A program made the translations under genes and the position numbers. Below, one piece after another: positions 9,276 to 19,556 of a DNA stretch of 64,000 nucleotides (position 1 is the stretch's first letter; each line of letters starts with the position of its first letter). Source of the stretch: Volvox africanus (Eukaryota; Chlorophyta; Chlorophyceae; Chlamydomonadales; Volvocaceae); assembly GCA_030268105.1 (NCBI GenBank), contig BSDZ01000124.1, positions 62,001-126,000 of the forward strand, in the 5' to 3' direction. A model generated the notes under the pieces. That model made no database searches, was not told the origin of the DNA, and was given only the letters and a program-made list of their open reading frames with translations.

Positions 9276-10583
9276 AGACAAGTTCAGCTCCGTGCTACAA
9301 TGCAGCGGTCGGGCGGAAGGCGGCAAGTGTAGGGTGATAGGCGCTACATGAAGAAAACATGAGTCCCCTCTCGTCCCTCACCTTTGTTCTACCCTTTTGT
9401 TCAATAACGGCAACAGCCCCCAAGCCAACCAACGTCATGCTTTGCATGAAATGAGCATATCTTGAAATACTTCTTCCGTCGAGTAAAGAATTTCCACGTA
9501 AGAATTTCCGTCAAATAAATCGTTTAATCCAAAGAAATTTCAAAGGAAGCGATTTCTAAATGTAATGCTGTATCTGGGTATCATCACATATTCGGCATCT
9601 GTAGCACGGCGTCCAAACTCTATCCTTATCCTTGTAGATGATGTAGATTAATCTCAGTACCAGCGACGAAACGGCTTTTGCGAGACCGAGGTAAGGGCAT
9701 CGTAACCGGACCATCAATCATTTGGCGACGTGCGACTTTCGTGCACGACGACGCGACCAGGAATGTTCAGAAATTTTCTTGAATCATAGGTGTTGTTCAA
9801 GATTCTTTGAGCTGGTAAGTAAAAATGGTTGGTAGTTGGAAGTTGGTAATCTTCCTGTCAGTTCCTGCAGGCATCGGTTCCTTATTATCGGTCCCGATGT
9901 TGCTGCAAACCAGGTGTCACCTTTACGAACCATTTCGTCACTACTCCCATCTGCTGCCCTTCCCGGGTCAGCCTCCAACGCGGCCAGCTGAGTCCCAATA
10001 CCAATTTCACAGACGTGCTCGGACCACACGGTACGTCCAAGTTTTAAATGACAGGTTCCACCCTGCCGTCCCCGACTAGCCTGCATACGATCGTAAGCCT
10101 CAGACGGTAATACCCGATCTCCCCCGATGGAAGAAGTATTCCTGGGTGGACGGGTGGCTTCGAAGCCACATTGCGACGTGCGGCCCCTTGTCATTACCGT
10201 CAGTCAGGTTAATTGGCGGAGCGAACATGGACCAGGGTTTTGGTGTAGGTCATGCTCCGGAACCAGACATATTTAAGAGTTTCTCATTACCACCTTTTTC
10301 TAAGCACAGATTTACATTTATGAGCGAGGCAGGAGACAAGGAAAGGCCGCCCCAATGGCCATTCATGAAAACCCCTCTCCCGGAGGTGGACGGATGACTG
10401 TCATTTGACCCAACAGCAACTGAAACCCGCCAGCCCTCCGCGCTCCGCGGCTCTGCATCCCTTCAACTCTAGGCACTATCATCCTTCCTAGTCAACCTTC
10501 CTGTTCTCACCGCAGACCCCTCCCCTTTCTGGGCCGTCCACAAAGCGAGTTCGTTCTGTCCTTCCGTTCTTCCATTCATTCTT
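9276..10583. other. No supported gene
   Basis: Bases 9360-9780 are fairly AT-rich and featureless. Bases 9784-10400 contain overlapping chance frames on both strands. Equivalent stretches: 31456-32763 and 60996-62303. Several unit-specific SNPs (9480, 9517, 9770) lie here. Confidence 0.5.
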
Positions 10584-10785
10584 TTGCCACCCCAAGGGGT
10601 TCGCCGTCTGGCCGCGGAAACCATTTTTCCACAAATTAAATTCGTCATCCCCGAGGCCCTGGCCCGCGAACCCACAACCCCTTCCTCACATACAGGAGGT
10701 TCTGCAAAATTCCGTGCGCTGGATTTGGATCGCGAGTGGCTCCCCACCTGGCTGCAGAAAGCTGGGTACACCACGCTATACACAG
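10584..10785 (+). pseudogene. Sulfatase fragment
   Basis: The frame ends with GGSAKF...LDREWLPTWLQKAG and YTTLYTG. This matches the conserved sulfatase segment in which a Gly-Tyr-x-Thr-x-Tyr-x-Gly motif follows the substrate-pocket helix (arylsulfatase / glucosamine-6-sulfatase type). The catalytic Cys-x-Pro-Ser-Arg region that should precede it is absent, and downstream sequence does not resume the family. A GT donor follows at 10786, but the next AG (CTCGCAG) leads quickly to a stop. I read it as a relic. Confidence 0.45.
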
Positions 10786-11066
10786 GTGAATGCGGGGGGA
10801 GGGGGCAAGCACTCATACATTAACTTTTGCTTGCATCTACCAACGTCTCTCGCAGCACCTCTTCGCTGTCGCCAACAACACCGATAGTATACATCATCAC
10901 GGTTCCCATCGCTCTTCTTTCTACCATTATGCACGGCCTTGGCGGCTACTTAGCTTACGCCCCGATTGATTCCACATTCCCTACCGGGGACGACGCCAGC
11001 CACCAAAATTTCGAAAGATATTACAAACTGGCAAAATATTAATACATATTTTAATTTGGAGGTGCT

Positions 11067-11237
11067 TTAATATTGATATTGATATTGATACCAATCTTTA
11101 TCTAATACCTCCACAATCATACCGCCTCGAATAAGCAACGTACAAAATTCATCAGTTTTTGTAGAGTTATTTGTAAATAACTTCAAACGTTTTTCTATGC
11201 AATATGATTTTAATAGTGCAAATTGATCTACCAGTTG
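11067..11237 (-). CDS. 56-codon AT-rich ORF beside the IS630 relic
   Basis: An open frame follows a TAG and reads QLVDQFALLKSYCIEKRLKL ... FCTLLIRGGMIVEVLDKDW, ending in a QY repeat before TAA. It has no ATG at its start and overlaps the transposase end in another frame. The AT-rich codon use suggests it arrived with the bacterial DNA. Family not recognised. Copies: 33247-33417 and 62787-62957. Confidence 0.25.
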   Translation of the reverse strand, partial: QLVDQFALLKSYCIEKRLKLFTNNSTKTDEFCTLLIRGGMIVEVLDKDWYQYQYQY

Positions 11238-12112
11238 CTATAGCATAACAAATAAAGGTATAAACAAATTGATAGCCGCACAAACACAATCAAAAAAATT
11301 TTAAAATTATTTTTTATTTTTCTGCTTTACTTTATGCCAGTAATGCATAGTAGGTCAGGGCAGTACGGCGGTATAAAAAGAATAGATGCACCAACCGACT
11401 CAATTAGTAGCTTAACGGATTCCTTTTTATGAAAGGCTATATTATCCATTACGACCACATGTCCCTTAGATAACTGAGGTAATAAGACATTTTGTAGATA
11501 AGTATCAAACACTCAAGAGTTACAATAACCGGTAAAAACGAAAGGAGCAAATAGTGTGCTATTCCTCAAAGCGGCAATCTTGCTTACCCTTATTTTGTGG
11601 CTGAATTCGTTTTTACTATAACATCTCTTACCTTCTAAGCTGTAACCATGAGAAAAAGTAATGTTTTCCTCTGCACCACTTTCATCAAAATATACTAAAC
11701 GCTCTACTGGAATTTGTTTTATTTGTTCCATAAACTCTTTTACTTCCAATTCATTTTTTTGGTGTGAAAAAAGGTGTTTTATATATGTATATATCAGTCT
11801 GTTAATCCATCTGCCTAATGTCCATCCAAATATCTTTTCCGGCCATCATATGGGCAATTGATGTAACGTTTTATCAGGATTCTCCAGAAGAAATGTTTCT
11901 AATTGTTTTAAATCCTTTATTTTATGACTATGGCCTTTTTGATAGCCTGATTTTGCTTCTAATTTACCTGTTTCTTCCTTGATACTAACCCAGTTGTATA
12001 TTGCCTGTCTATTAATCCTGATTATTTAACTTGCCTTTGTAATAGGCATTCTTGAATCTACTTGTGCAAATATTTTTTCCCTTAAATCCTCACCTAACGC
12101 AAAATTAGGAAA
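11228..12112 (-). pseudogene. IS630-family transposase, decayed (unit 1)
   Basis: Read minus, the N-terminus resembles an IS630 helix-turn-helix region (EDLREKIFAQV, RINRQAIYNWV, EETGKLEAKSG). Next come the first catalytic Asp in VYFDESGAEE, the GYSLEGKRCY and IAALRNS motifs, the second Asp in HVVVMDNIAFHKKES, and PPYCPDL. Three in-frame stops interrupt it: TAA after PITKAS, TGA after HQLPI, and TGA after GYCNS. After PPYCPDL the expected Asn-Pro-Ile-Glu segment with the catalytic Glu is missing; a small deletion shifts frame, and HYWHKVKQ resumes in another. This copy also lacks 8 bp that unit 2 retains. IS630 enzymes cut and paste at TA sites; this one cannot be active. Confidence 0.8.
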
Positions 12113-12199
12113 AAATACAAAAATGTAGAAGAAATAAGTGATATGTAGTTACATATACACCTCAATCCGTGTGCCACGCCAGTAAGGAGCCATATGCCC

Positions 12200-12424
12200 T
12201 CACATAGAACAATCCCACGTAGATCGTGTGGCGCTGGCCCTGACTACGCACAAATCTTGCAGCTTCATCAATCCTTCCTGTGGCGACGCTCGAAAGACGC
12301 GCATCGTTGTCAGATTAACTTTACTCCGATATAGCCGGTCTTGCATAATATTTGGGTATGTAACACCTCTTCCGTCCGTACGGTTGGAAGCCACATAAAT
12401 TACATTGCTCCAAACACAGGCCAC
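12200..12424 (-). pseudogene. Possible lactonase / beta-propeller fragment
   Basis: ATG-initiated 74-codon frame with SNVIYVASNRTDGRG and MRVFRASPQEGLMKLQDL. The second motif resembles blades of the 6-phosphogluconolactonase-like (Lactonase) propeller family. Only one or two blades are present, so if real it is a fragment. Copy in unit 2: 34388-34612. The unit-3 copy is cut by the window end. Confidence 0.25.
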
Positions 12425-12482
12425 GTTTGTTAATTAATGTGGCCATTGAATAATGTACACCTCTCCTTGCTCTGGTTTAGCA

Positions 12483-13388
12483 TCAAGCTAACAGATATAC
12501 AGCCACCCTTGGCACCTTTTTCTTCCGACGAAGGAAATATGGAATGGCCAAAAGTATTCTGAGGCCGCGCATCACAAGGAGAACCACAAAGGTGAAGTTA
12601 ATCGTTGGGCTGGGGTCCACCTTGCTGTAATTATCATATGTGTAGCGATGCTTGGCCTTAATTTCCTCGTCCGTCAACACCGGTCTATCACTTGCTTGTA
12701 GTTGTTGGTGTCAGCCTTGAATACTGAGCCATCAGCACATGAAACAGCTACGTTAATGGGAAGATAATCGTCCTCGCCAAGAGCTGTATCGGACTTGAGA
12801 TCGCCGCCCAGCTGCCAGCTGCCAACAAACAGGGGACTGAAGCATGCTCCATTTCTCCACCGTACATAAGAATTTCGGCCTCGTTTGGCTCACTGCCCAT
12901 TCAAATGTCCCATTCGCCAAAAGTGCTCGAGTACGATAACGCGCGGTCCTCACCGACAGAGCTGCTCCGGCGCGTGTATATCGGCTTTCCGTTATAGCAG
13001 GACGTCAGCTTGCAAACACCATCCAAGCCACCGTTAAGCTTATCTGCCTGCTTGTCGACCCCGGCGACTTTGATATCGCAAGAGGCGGTTTCACTTGCCA
13101 GCACTGGCTGACCATTGGTATCAAAGAGGCATTCTTCAAAGAAATCATACTTCTCGGCGTGGTAATCCTCGTATCTATTATGCCGTAGTACTCATAGTAG
13201 GCCTCGTCCTCATCACCATCGTAGCCATACTCATCGTAATAGGAGTCATCTTCAGTATCATAGGAGTAATAACCATATCCGTAGTTATGTTCATACTGAC
13301 CCAAACAGCGGGAAGCTGCAACTGACAAGATGGGGAACCCTAAGCCGAAACTGATGATGGCTGCTTCGATGAATTTCACCTGCATCAT
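12483..13388 (-). pseudogene. Secreted/membrane protein pseudogene, Tyr/Asp-rich (unit 1)
   Basis: Read minus from an ATG-ATG at 13388. A signal peptide (VKFIEAAIISFGLGFPILSV) leads into a Tyr/Asp/Gly-rich tract (YDTEDDSYYDEYGYDGDEDE), then a Cys-containing ectodomain. Near the end are a hydrophobic helix (INFTFVVLLVMRGLRILLAI) and a basic tail (RRKKK), giving a type I membrane layout. The frame is broken by a shift near 13185, a TGA after FGEWDI at 12901-12903, a shift near 12835 (CCCC run) and a shift near 12690. Protein-like sequence continues across every break (EEC, SCADGSVF, LTDEEIKAKHRY). I do not recognise the family. Both visible copies carry the same breaks, so they predate the tandem duplication unless they are consensus errors. 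Confidence 0.55.
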
Positions 13389-13941
13389 AGTTGTTACTTT
13401 CAATGGTCCGTTGCATTTAAAGGTCCGATCAAGTACAGCACCTGTACGGATTGGGCTGTAGGGATCACCGGCAACATTTTCCGTCTTGGTCCATAAGAAA
13501 TCCACAGTTCTAACATCTGAATATCGCTCGCTATATTTGAAGAATGACATACAGGATATGCAAAATGCGTCATCTAAACAGGCCTATGTTCTCGCTTACT
13601 GAGCTTATTCGGCCCAGAGAAACTTCAAATATAGAATATAAAACAAAAGATGACTTTCATTTGTCTTGGAAGAATTCGTGTTGAAGGCGTCAACTTCAAA
13701 GACTATTTTGGCAATATTGGCAACCTTTCATCAAACTGAGCTCCAATACAGACAATTAGTTATTAAGCCGCTGGCATACTTATCTTTCCTCTTGCATAGA
13801 GGCACTGGTGGAAATTTAATCTAGACTGCTCAACTCGCGAAGAACTTTAGGCGCTGAGCTCAGCAGTGCCCTACCTCCTCGAAACAGAAGAATGACTGTG
13901 CCGGTTCCGCCGGCGGCGGCGGCACCGACGATGGCATCCCA
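13389..13941. other. No supported gene
   Basis: Upstream side of the Tyr/Asp-rich pseudogene, with a possible 5' extension of its frame to an ATG at 13550. The rest is featureless apart from a GGCGGC run near 13910. Confidence 0.5.
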
Positions 13942-14627
13942 TCAGCCTAACGGGTATGTGCACCAATGGAGGGGAGTGGGCCATGTTAGCTGCGACGGGC
14001 AGCGAGCTTGGGCTTTTTGGGTCGCTGCGGCCGGCAGGGACCCCCAATAGTGCCGTATAGTAGGAGGCGACATACCACGACCGAATGAGGGGTTGGAGTA
14101 AAATGTGGATCCATGTGAACTCTTCAGCCTGTTTCCCGAGCCTCCAAGTAATTCACGGCTCAACTGATTGTGCTCCATAACCATCTGGACCCTCGGGAAC
14201 CTCCTCATAGGCTGCCATTGAGGAGAAAGGGCGTGAGGCAGACACGCTGGACCGTTTGGAACGAAACGGGTGCAGGGTGGCCGGAGGCTGTGCGGAGGAG
14301 GACGAGCTAGTAATCGATTGGAGCGATGGGTTGGTCTTTATATGACAAGAGGATGGCGTCGTCGGTGGATATGCCTGACGGGGGCCGCCGCTCGACTGGT
14401 GCAGGCACACAAAGTGGATTGGAGGAGGAAGTGTCGTGCACAGGTGGAACATTTAAGGACATGCATCCACTTGGGCTGGGAGAGGCCGAATGACATTTGG
14501 GATATAGAGATTCCAAATCATCGGATTCAAAGACAAGGAGCAGGGGGAGCGGACTTAAATATAGAGGGTAATCGGGTGGGCTAGGTGTAGCTGGCGGCAT
14601 TGGTGGTGGTGATCGCCGGCGCGCCAC
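13942..14627 (-). pseudogene. Ser/Pro-rich broken frames, possible gene remnant
   Basis: Three overlapping minus-strand frames read as one low-complexity Ser/Pro-rich protein broken by shifts (SPPPMPPATPSPPDYP; SSSSSAQPPATLHPF; RELLGGSGNRLKSSHGS). It may be a pseudogene, a spliced gene or chance. Unit-2 copy: 36130-36815. Confidence 0.2.
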
Positions 14628-16380
14628 TAGGACACGTCTGGATGCTCCGAATTAGAACCGTGTAGATTCGTTCCTAAGGGCGGATCGTGAAGCGTAGGTC
14701 GCGACACAGAACAAGAGGTGAACCACTGGCAGGGCGAAACGTATCGTGCTCGCATCGTCGTTTCTGTGTTCCTATGAAGGAATGTACCTAAATGATTCAA
14801 TGTTTCACCGCACTTTCACCTCAATACGCGCACATCCATAAAGCGTTGGTGAGCTGCAACCATTCATGATCAGTGTGCCCTTGCGAGGCGGCCGATGTAT
14901 CCTTGCAGTTATGCGAGGGTAGGTATTGCTTTAAGGAACGAGGCAGGCGGCAATGCATGCGTGCAACTTTGGTGATGGCTGATGCCACCATCTAAATTTC
15001 TTTCCGTGCATGGCCGCTGCACAGCGGCATATACAGACCGATCAATATCATTATCCAACATCGTACTTGAATGTGGGCATGACTTAACTTGGTACTGCTC
15101 AACCTCTCTCTCTGCGTTTTCCCTGTTTCGATTAATTATTTAGCTACTCTTATTCCACGTTATTTAATCTCATCTCATCGTACGACTCGCTCGCGCAGCC
15201 CTCTGAGCCTCCTCTTGTTATAGGCTCGTCCGGGGCCTTACGAGCCCCTAAGAGTTTGTAGCGATCATCAACCACCATCACCGGGGTAACTGTTGTTTTC
15301 CATTCTGTCAATAGTTGAATGTTAAGTTCTAATTATTTGATCTAATAAACTCGCGACATTTTTACAAAAATACCGGTGTTGTTATCGGTCCATTTTATGA
15401 CGCATTACATTGCTTCAATCAGGAACAATGATCAAAAGCCCTAAGGGAAATAAGCACTTTTGAATAAAAAAATATTTAATATTAATATTAAAAATAAAAG
15501 CTCTGCGCTGCTCTTCTGGGCGTGGTCTAGTCGAGAGTCGTAGTTATTAGTGGACTAATATTTTATATGCCTTCTATTACTTCAATGTTATTATGCAACC
15601 CTACGAGGCGTTTCAAAGCTTGACGTCTCCCTCCAGATTGTCATGGCAGTTGCTTTAGCCTCGTCATTACAAGCTCCGAATCAAGACTCTTTTGCAGATT
15701 CAAAATATGTGCAACGTTACTGATCGATCGACACGGCATATCTGAGACCTTTTTGTACGTTGTACGTTTTGAACATTGAGGCGTGGTTGTCATTTTGCAT
15801 TATCTAGTGCATCGCGGTTACGTTGTCTTCGAAACGGATTAGAGCTTTGTTCAGAAGCTGCTTACTCGTTTGAAAACGTAAAATATCTTTTTACGGCACA
15901 CACTGTGTAGCATGCTGCGCAAGTATCTTGGCTCCCCTAAGCGCGAGTGCGTCATAAATTCGAATGTGCTTTGGCACATCTAAATGATTGGCCAGTCATG
16001 TCTTTCTTGCTGGAGGCGGCGGCGACTCTGGCAGCTGAGGAGAGGGAAGAAGGATGGCGTGTGTACGAGTAACAATTATTGAATTGTCTTGTGAGTAACC
16101 GACAGGTGGACGGTTGACATGCTCGTATCACTCGTGTACACGTGTATACACGGCTACAATGTAAACCTTTGCGAGGCAATTTGTTCCTCTTCATGGTGTC
16201 CATCTGAACGAATCAGATTCTGTTTCCTAGGCACCAAGCTATATAATAATACAATACAGATACTTACACAATCGGAAGCGCATCGCATCGGAAGTCCATT
16301 CGTATTTGCGTCGACAGGCTCTGATCGCAAAGAGCCCTTGCTTCGTTAAGGCCATCCTGCTGTCGCCCTTAATTCCTAGC
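14628..16380. other. Gene-poor right end of segment C
   Basis: No coding signature. Contents: a 7-bp stem hairpin at 15223-15246 (GGCTCGT/ACGAGCC), an AT-rich run at 15463-15500 including the palindrome 15476-15491, and short direct repeats (TTGTACG) near 15755. The unit-2 equivalent is 36816-38568. Confidence 0.55.
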
Positions 16381-17065
16381 TCAATGTTTTTTTTGGAAAC
16401 CAACGCCACCGAGGTACTGCGCAGGGTGGCAACGCGGTTTCTGTGCCTGCACGTAGGCCTTGTACAAATGAAATGCGTATGTCAGCCACGCAACCGTAAG
16501 CAGCACCTTGGCAGGTACCAAGTTGTCGAGTCCGTGCAGGGGTCCGAACAGGGACCTCTGGGTCCGTCCATGTGTACATGCGTAAGCGCGCTGACGTACC
16601 TTTTTCTGATCGCCGCACTCCAGAAGTCTGAAGACCCTGGGCGGAGTTTGTGGAATTCCAACAGCGGCCGTCGCCCTGTTGAATTTAAATTCGCAGCTTT
16701 GGTGGTATTCTTGTCGACGATGCCAAAGACAGCCTATGCAGATGATGCGGCATGCAGGGGCCGGTCAAGCTGGCTGGCGAGCAAAGCATTTTCGTACAGA
16801 GAACAGTGCTTCGTATGGTGCCGCTTATTAGGTCGAAGGTATGGCGCTTGCACCCCTAGAACGAACGAACAAGCCCTCGTCCAAGCTGAATCCCCGCCCT
16901 GCCCCCTCCCACACCCGCCCTCCGCCCAGCTGCCTTATCCCCACTCTCTTCTTCTCCCTCTTTTTCTCTCTCTCCAACCTTGAATTTGTCGCCAGTTAGC
17001 ACCTTATTCTCCCATTGGTAAGCCGCAACCGCTTCAAAGCCACGCATCAGGCGTGTCGGTGGCAT
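16381..17065 (-). CDS. Putative small three-exon membrane protein (B' copy)
   Basis: Same model as in B: exons 17065-16979, 16733-16600 and 16555-16381, giving 131 aa. The frame closes with TGA at 16383-16381, right at the edge of the duplicated segment, ending GVGFQKKH. This looks like the original end of the gene, while the B copy runs on into unrelated DNA. Confidence 0.33.
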
Positions 17066-19556
17066 TTTGCAACTTGGATCCGAAATCAAGAAGCTGGTGG
17101 CGAGGTCGTGTCCTAGACTGTTGAGGGGATTTCTGTTTTCTTCACTTTTTGCGGAGACTTGCTCGAGCGAGGCCCTCACCAACACAGCGCCTGTCCAAGT
17201 TATGAGCGAGGGACGCACAGCCTTGGAGAGTGGCGAGCCCACAGGTACGGGACCTGGGATCTCTGATTAAGTTGCGGAGGGATGGACCTTTGTTGTAAGG
17301 GTAAGTAAGTCAGGGATCACGTGAGGCAAGCAAAGGCAAAACGGCTGCATGTGCGCGGATGTAAACAAGCATCTGCAAAGCGAGCCTGCTAGTGCAAATT
17401 TCAACGCGGCCGCTGCTCTGCCCTTATTCCGCATGTCGCTTTCACCTGCCCGCCACGTTTCCGTCTAAATACCCTAGCCCAGCTGCGCGCGGTGTAGCCT
17501 GTACCCCTATCCAGCTTGTCCAACATACAACCCAGATGCTCCAGTCCCGTGCTGGCACACTCCGCCGGAGCTACATTTTACCTTCATGGACAGTCACTAT
17601 GTCTTTGGTATTGTAAGGATCCGCTTGCGACCTCACTGCTGCTCAACACAGCCTTTCCGTCCCTATACTGGCGCGTCCGTCGCAGGTCACCAAGTACATG
17701 TCACCAGATAGCTAGGGCTGGTTCAGCAGCAGTCACCAGATATCTGGAGCTGGTACAGCCCTCCCGCCCAGCAGCAGTCGCCAGGCGCGCCCTACAAGCT
17801 GTAGTGCAGTCCGAACACAGGGCTGTCTTTAGAGAAATGCGCTTGCACGGGCAGTAGGTCAATCCACTGTGTTGCGGTGGGTCCTGACAGGAAGGGGCAT
17901 GTGCATGCATGCGTTGTGCGGTGGTGAACGGGGGAAATGGAGTTATCGCTGCATGGTGAGCGCACCCGGCTGGGGTTCTGGCGATATCTGAGTTTGCGCG
18001 GCTTTATGCATCTGCTCATGTGGTGATTGGCGCGCTTGGCCTCAAGGGCTGGCCTGTCTGTGCGGGTCGAAATTTCACTCGGCTTGCTGTCAACTTGTGC
18101 TAGCTTCGGCTGCGCAAGTGTGCGGATGGAGGCTTAGTGGGTTTTCGTGGACGCCGGGTATCAATGTCACTGCTTCATGGGTGATATGGCTATATGCATA
18201 ATGAGCTGTTCAATAGCTAGCAGTACCGCTTTGCTTTCTACTATCCCCGTTACCCGAGTACACATGCTAAGCTGGGGATCATGTATTCTCCCAAGGGGCG
18301 GCATTGATAATACTGTGCGTGATCTGGATTGGATTTGGTGGAAGGAGGGTACGCAGCCATTTATTGATTTCCATGCAAATAAACGAAAGCTCCCTAGGTC
18401 CGTGCCATTGGGAGTGTCCCAGCAGTGATTTAAGGGGGGTCACGATATGGCCCAGTAAGCCTCGTTTGTTCATCAAGTTTCACGTGGTTCCCTGGAGCCA
18501 TACATGTCTCTTTTTGCCCGGAGCTACCCTCAACGAACTCTTGCTAGGCCCTAAGCACAACGTGTCCCCCTGGAGTCATAATCAGAGTGTCTCGGGACAA
18601 AAAACACGTCGTGTTTGTTGGATTGTTTCGTGCCAAAATTTGGTTGCGTGGTGAATTTGTTATGCCCCAATCTATCATGCGTTATTTAGCTCGCCAGACG
18701 GGCTGCATGTGCGGGGATGGTGTGAATGGGTGCGGCAGTTGTCAGGCGACCGGGCAGAAGGGCTACGGACCAAGGGGAGGCAGTAGACGGAGGTGTTGGA
18801 CGAAGCAATAACAGGTCTCAGCTAGGGTGGGGCGCACGGCCGCAGGCATGGCTTCATGCCGGTGGCCACGGGCAACAAGCCATGCTTGTATGCTCACTGT
18901 CATGCGATCCAGGATCCTTGGGAGCTTCCTTGGACACTTTGCCTGTCCCTGGAACGAAACATATATATGGGGCTTTGACTTCATATTCGGTGTCTTTCGA
19001 TACCACCCTTAATTGGGCAGACTCTGATACCTATGTTTTGTACTATATCGATAACAAGTCTCTTTGAAGGAAAATCAAAGGCATCGAAGCGTGAAAGAGC
19101 ATGCGCCAAGGCCCCATATTTCCATAATAAAACGCTGAGAGCTGCAAATTCTATCCTAGGAAAAAGAGGTTCAACTTCGCGTCGTCCACAGACGCTACTG
19201 GCCGTGGTTCCAGCTTAGTACTGAATGCACATAACTTCCCTGTGCCATCCTAACTGTGGATTGATTGGAAGCTTTCCGTAAGCAACGAAATACCTCAAAA
19301 TTTCTCACATATGTAAAGAAGCCCCTGGCAGGGCAGGTACACTCTCCGCCGTACTTTCATCAAACTTTTGCTACTTAGGCTGTTCAGTGCGCATTTTCTC
19401 ACTACAGCGTTTTAAATGCAACGTTGTTTACTGCTACCTGCTCTGCACACTCTATCTCTATCCAACTTGACTTTCAACATACGCACACCGCGGCCTTAAG
19501 CTGCAAGCACACCTGGTCTTTGGATAGGCTTGCTTGTTTGCGTGGATTCGGATACC

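Larger units (their letters stand above)
11041..12160. mobile_element. AT-rich bacterial-type insertion island (unit 1)
   Basis: About 1.1 kb of strongly AT-rich DNA interrupts ~50% GC surroundings. It contains an IS630-family transposase relic on the minus strand and a further short ORF. A short inverted pair (TGGAGGT at 11057, ACCTCCA near 11106) lies at the left edge. I could not define matching terminal repeats, so the element ends are approximate. Copies: 33221-34348 and 62761-63880. Confidence 0.65.

Noticed and set aside
9784..10194. 136-codon minus ORF
   Set aside because: It overlaps an equally open plus frame and shows no family motif or splice context.
13095..13325. Plus-strand ORF with a long Ile/Val membrane-like stretch
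   Set aside because: It is the antisense of the Tyr/Asp-rich tract of the pseudogene; the hydrophobicity follows from complementing Tyr and Asp codons.
15181..15330. Possible solo LTR end around the 15223-15246 hairpin
   Set aside because: No TG...CA boundaries or target duplication could be placed.
15500..15580. tRNA-like start (GGGCGTGGTCTAGTCGAGAG)
   Set aside because: No T arm or acceptor pairing follows; no cloverleaf can be drawn.
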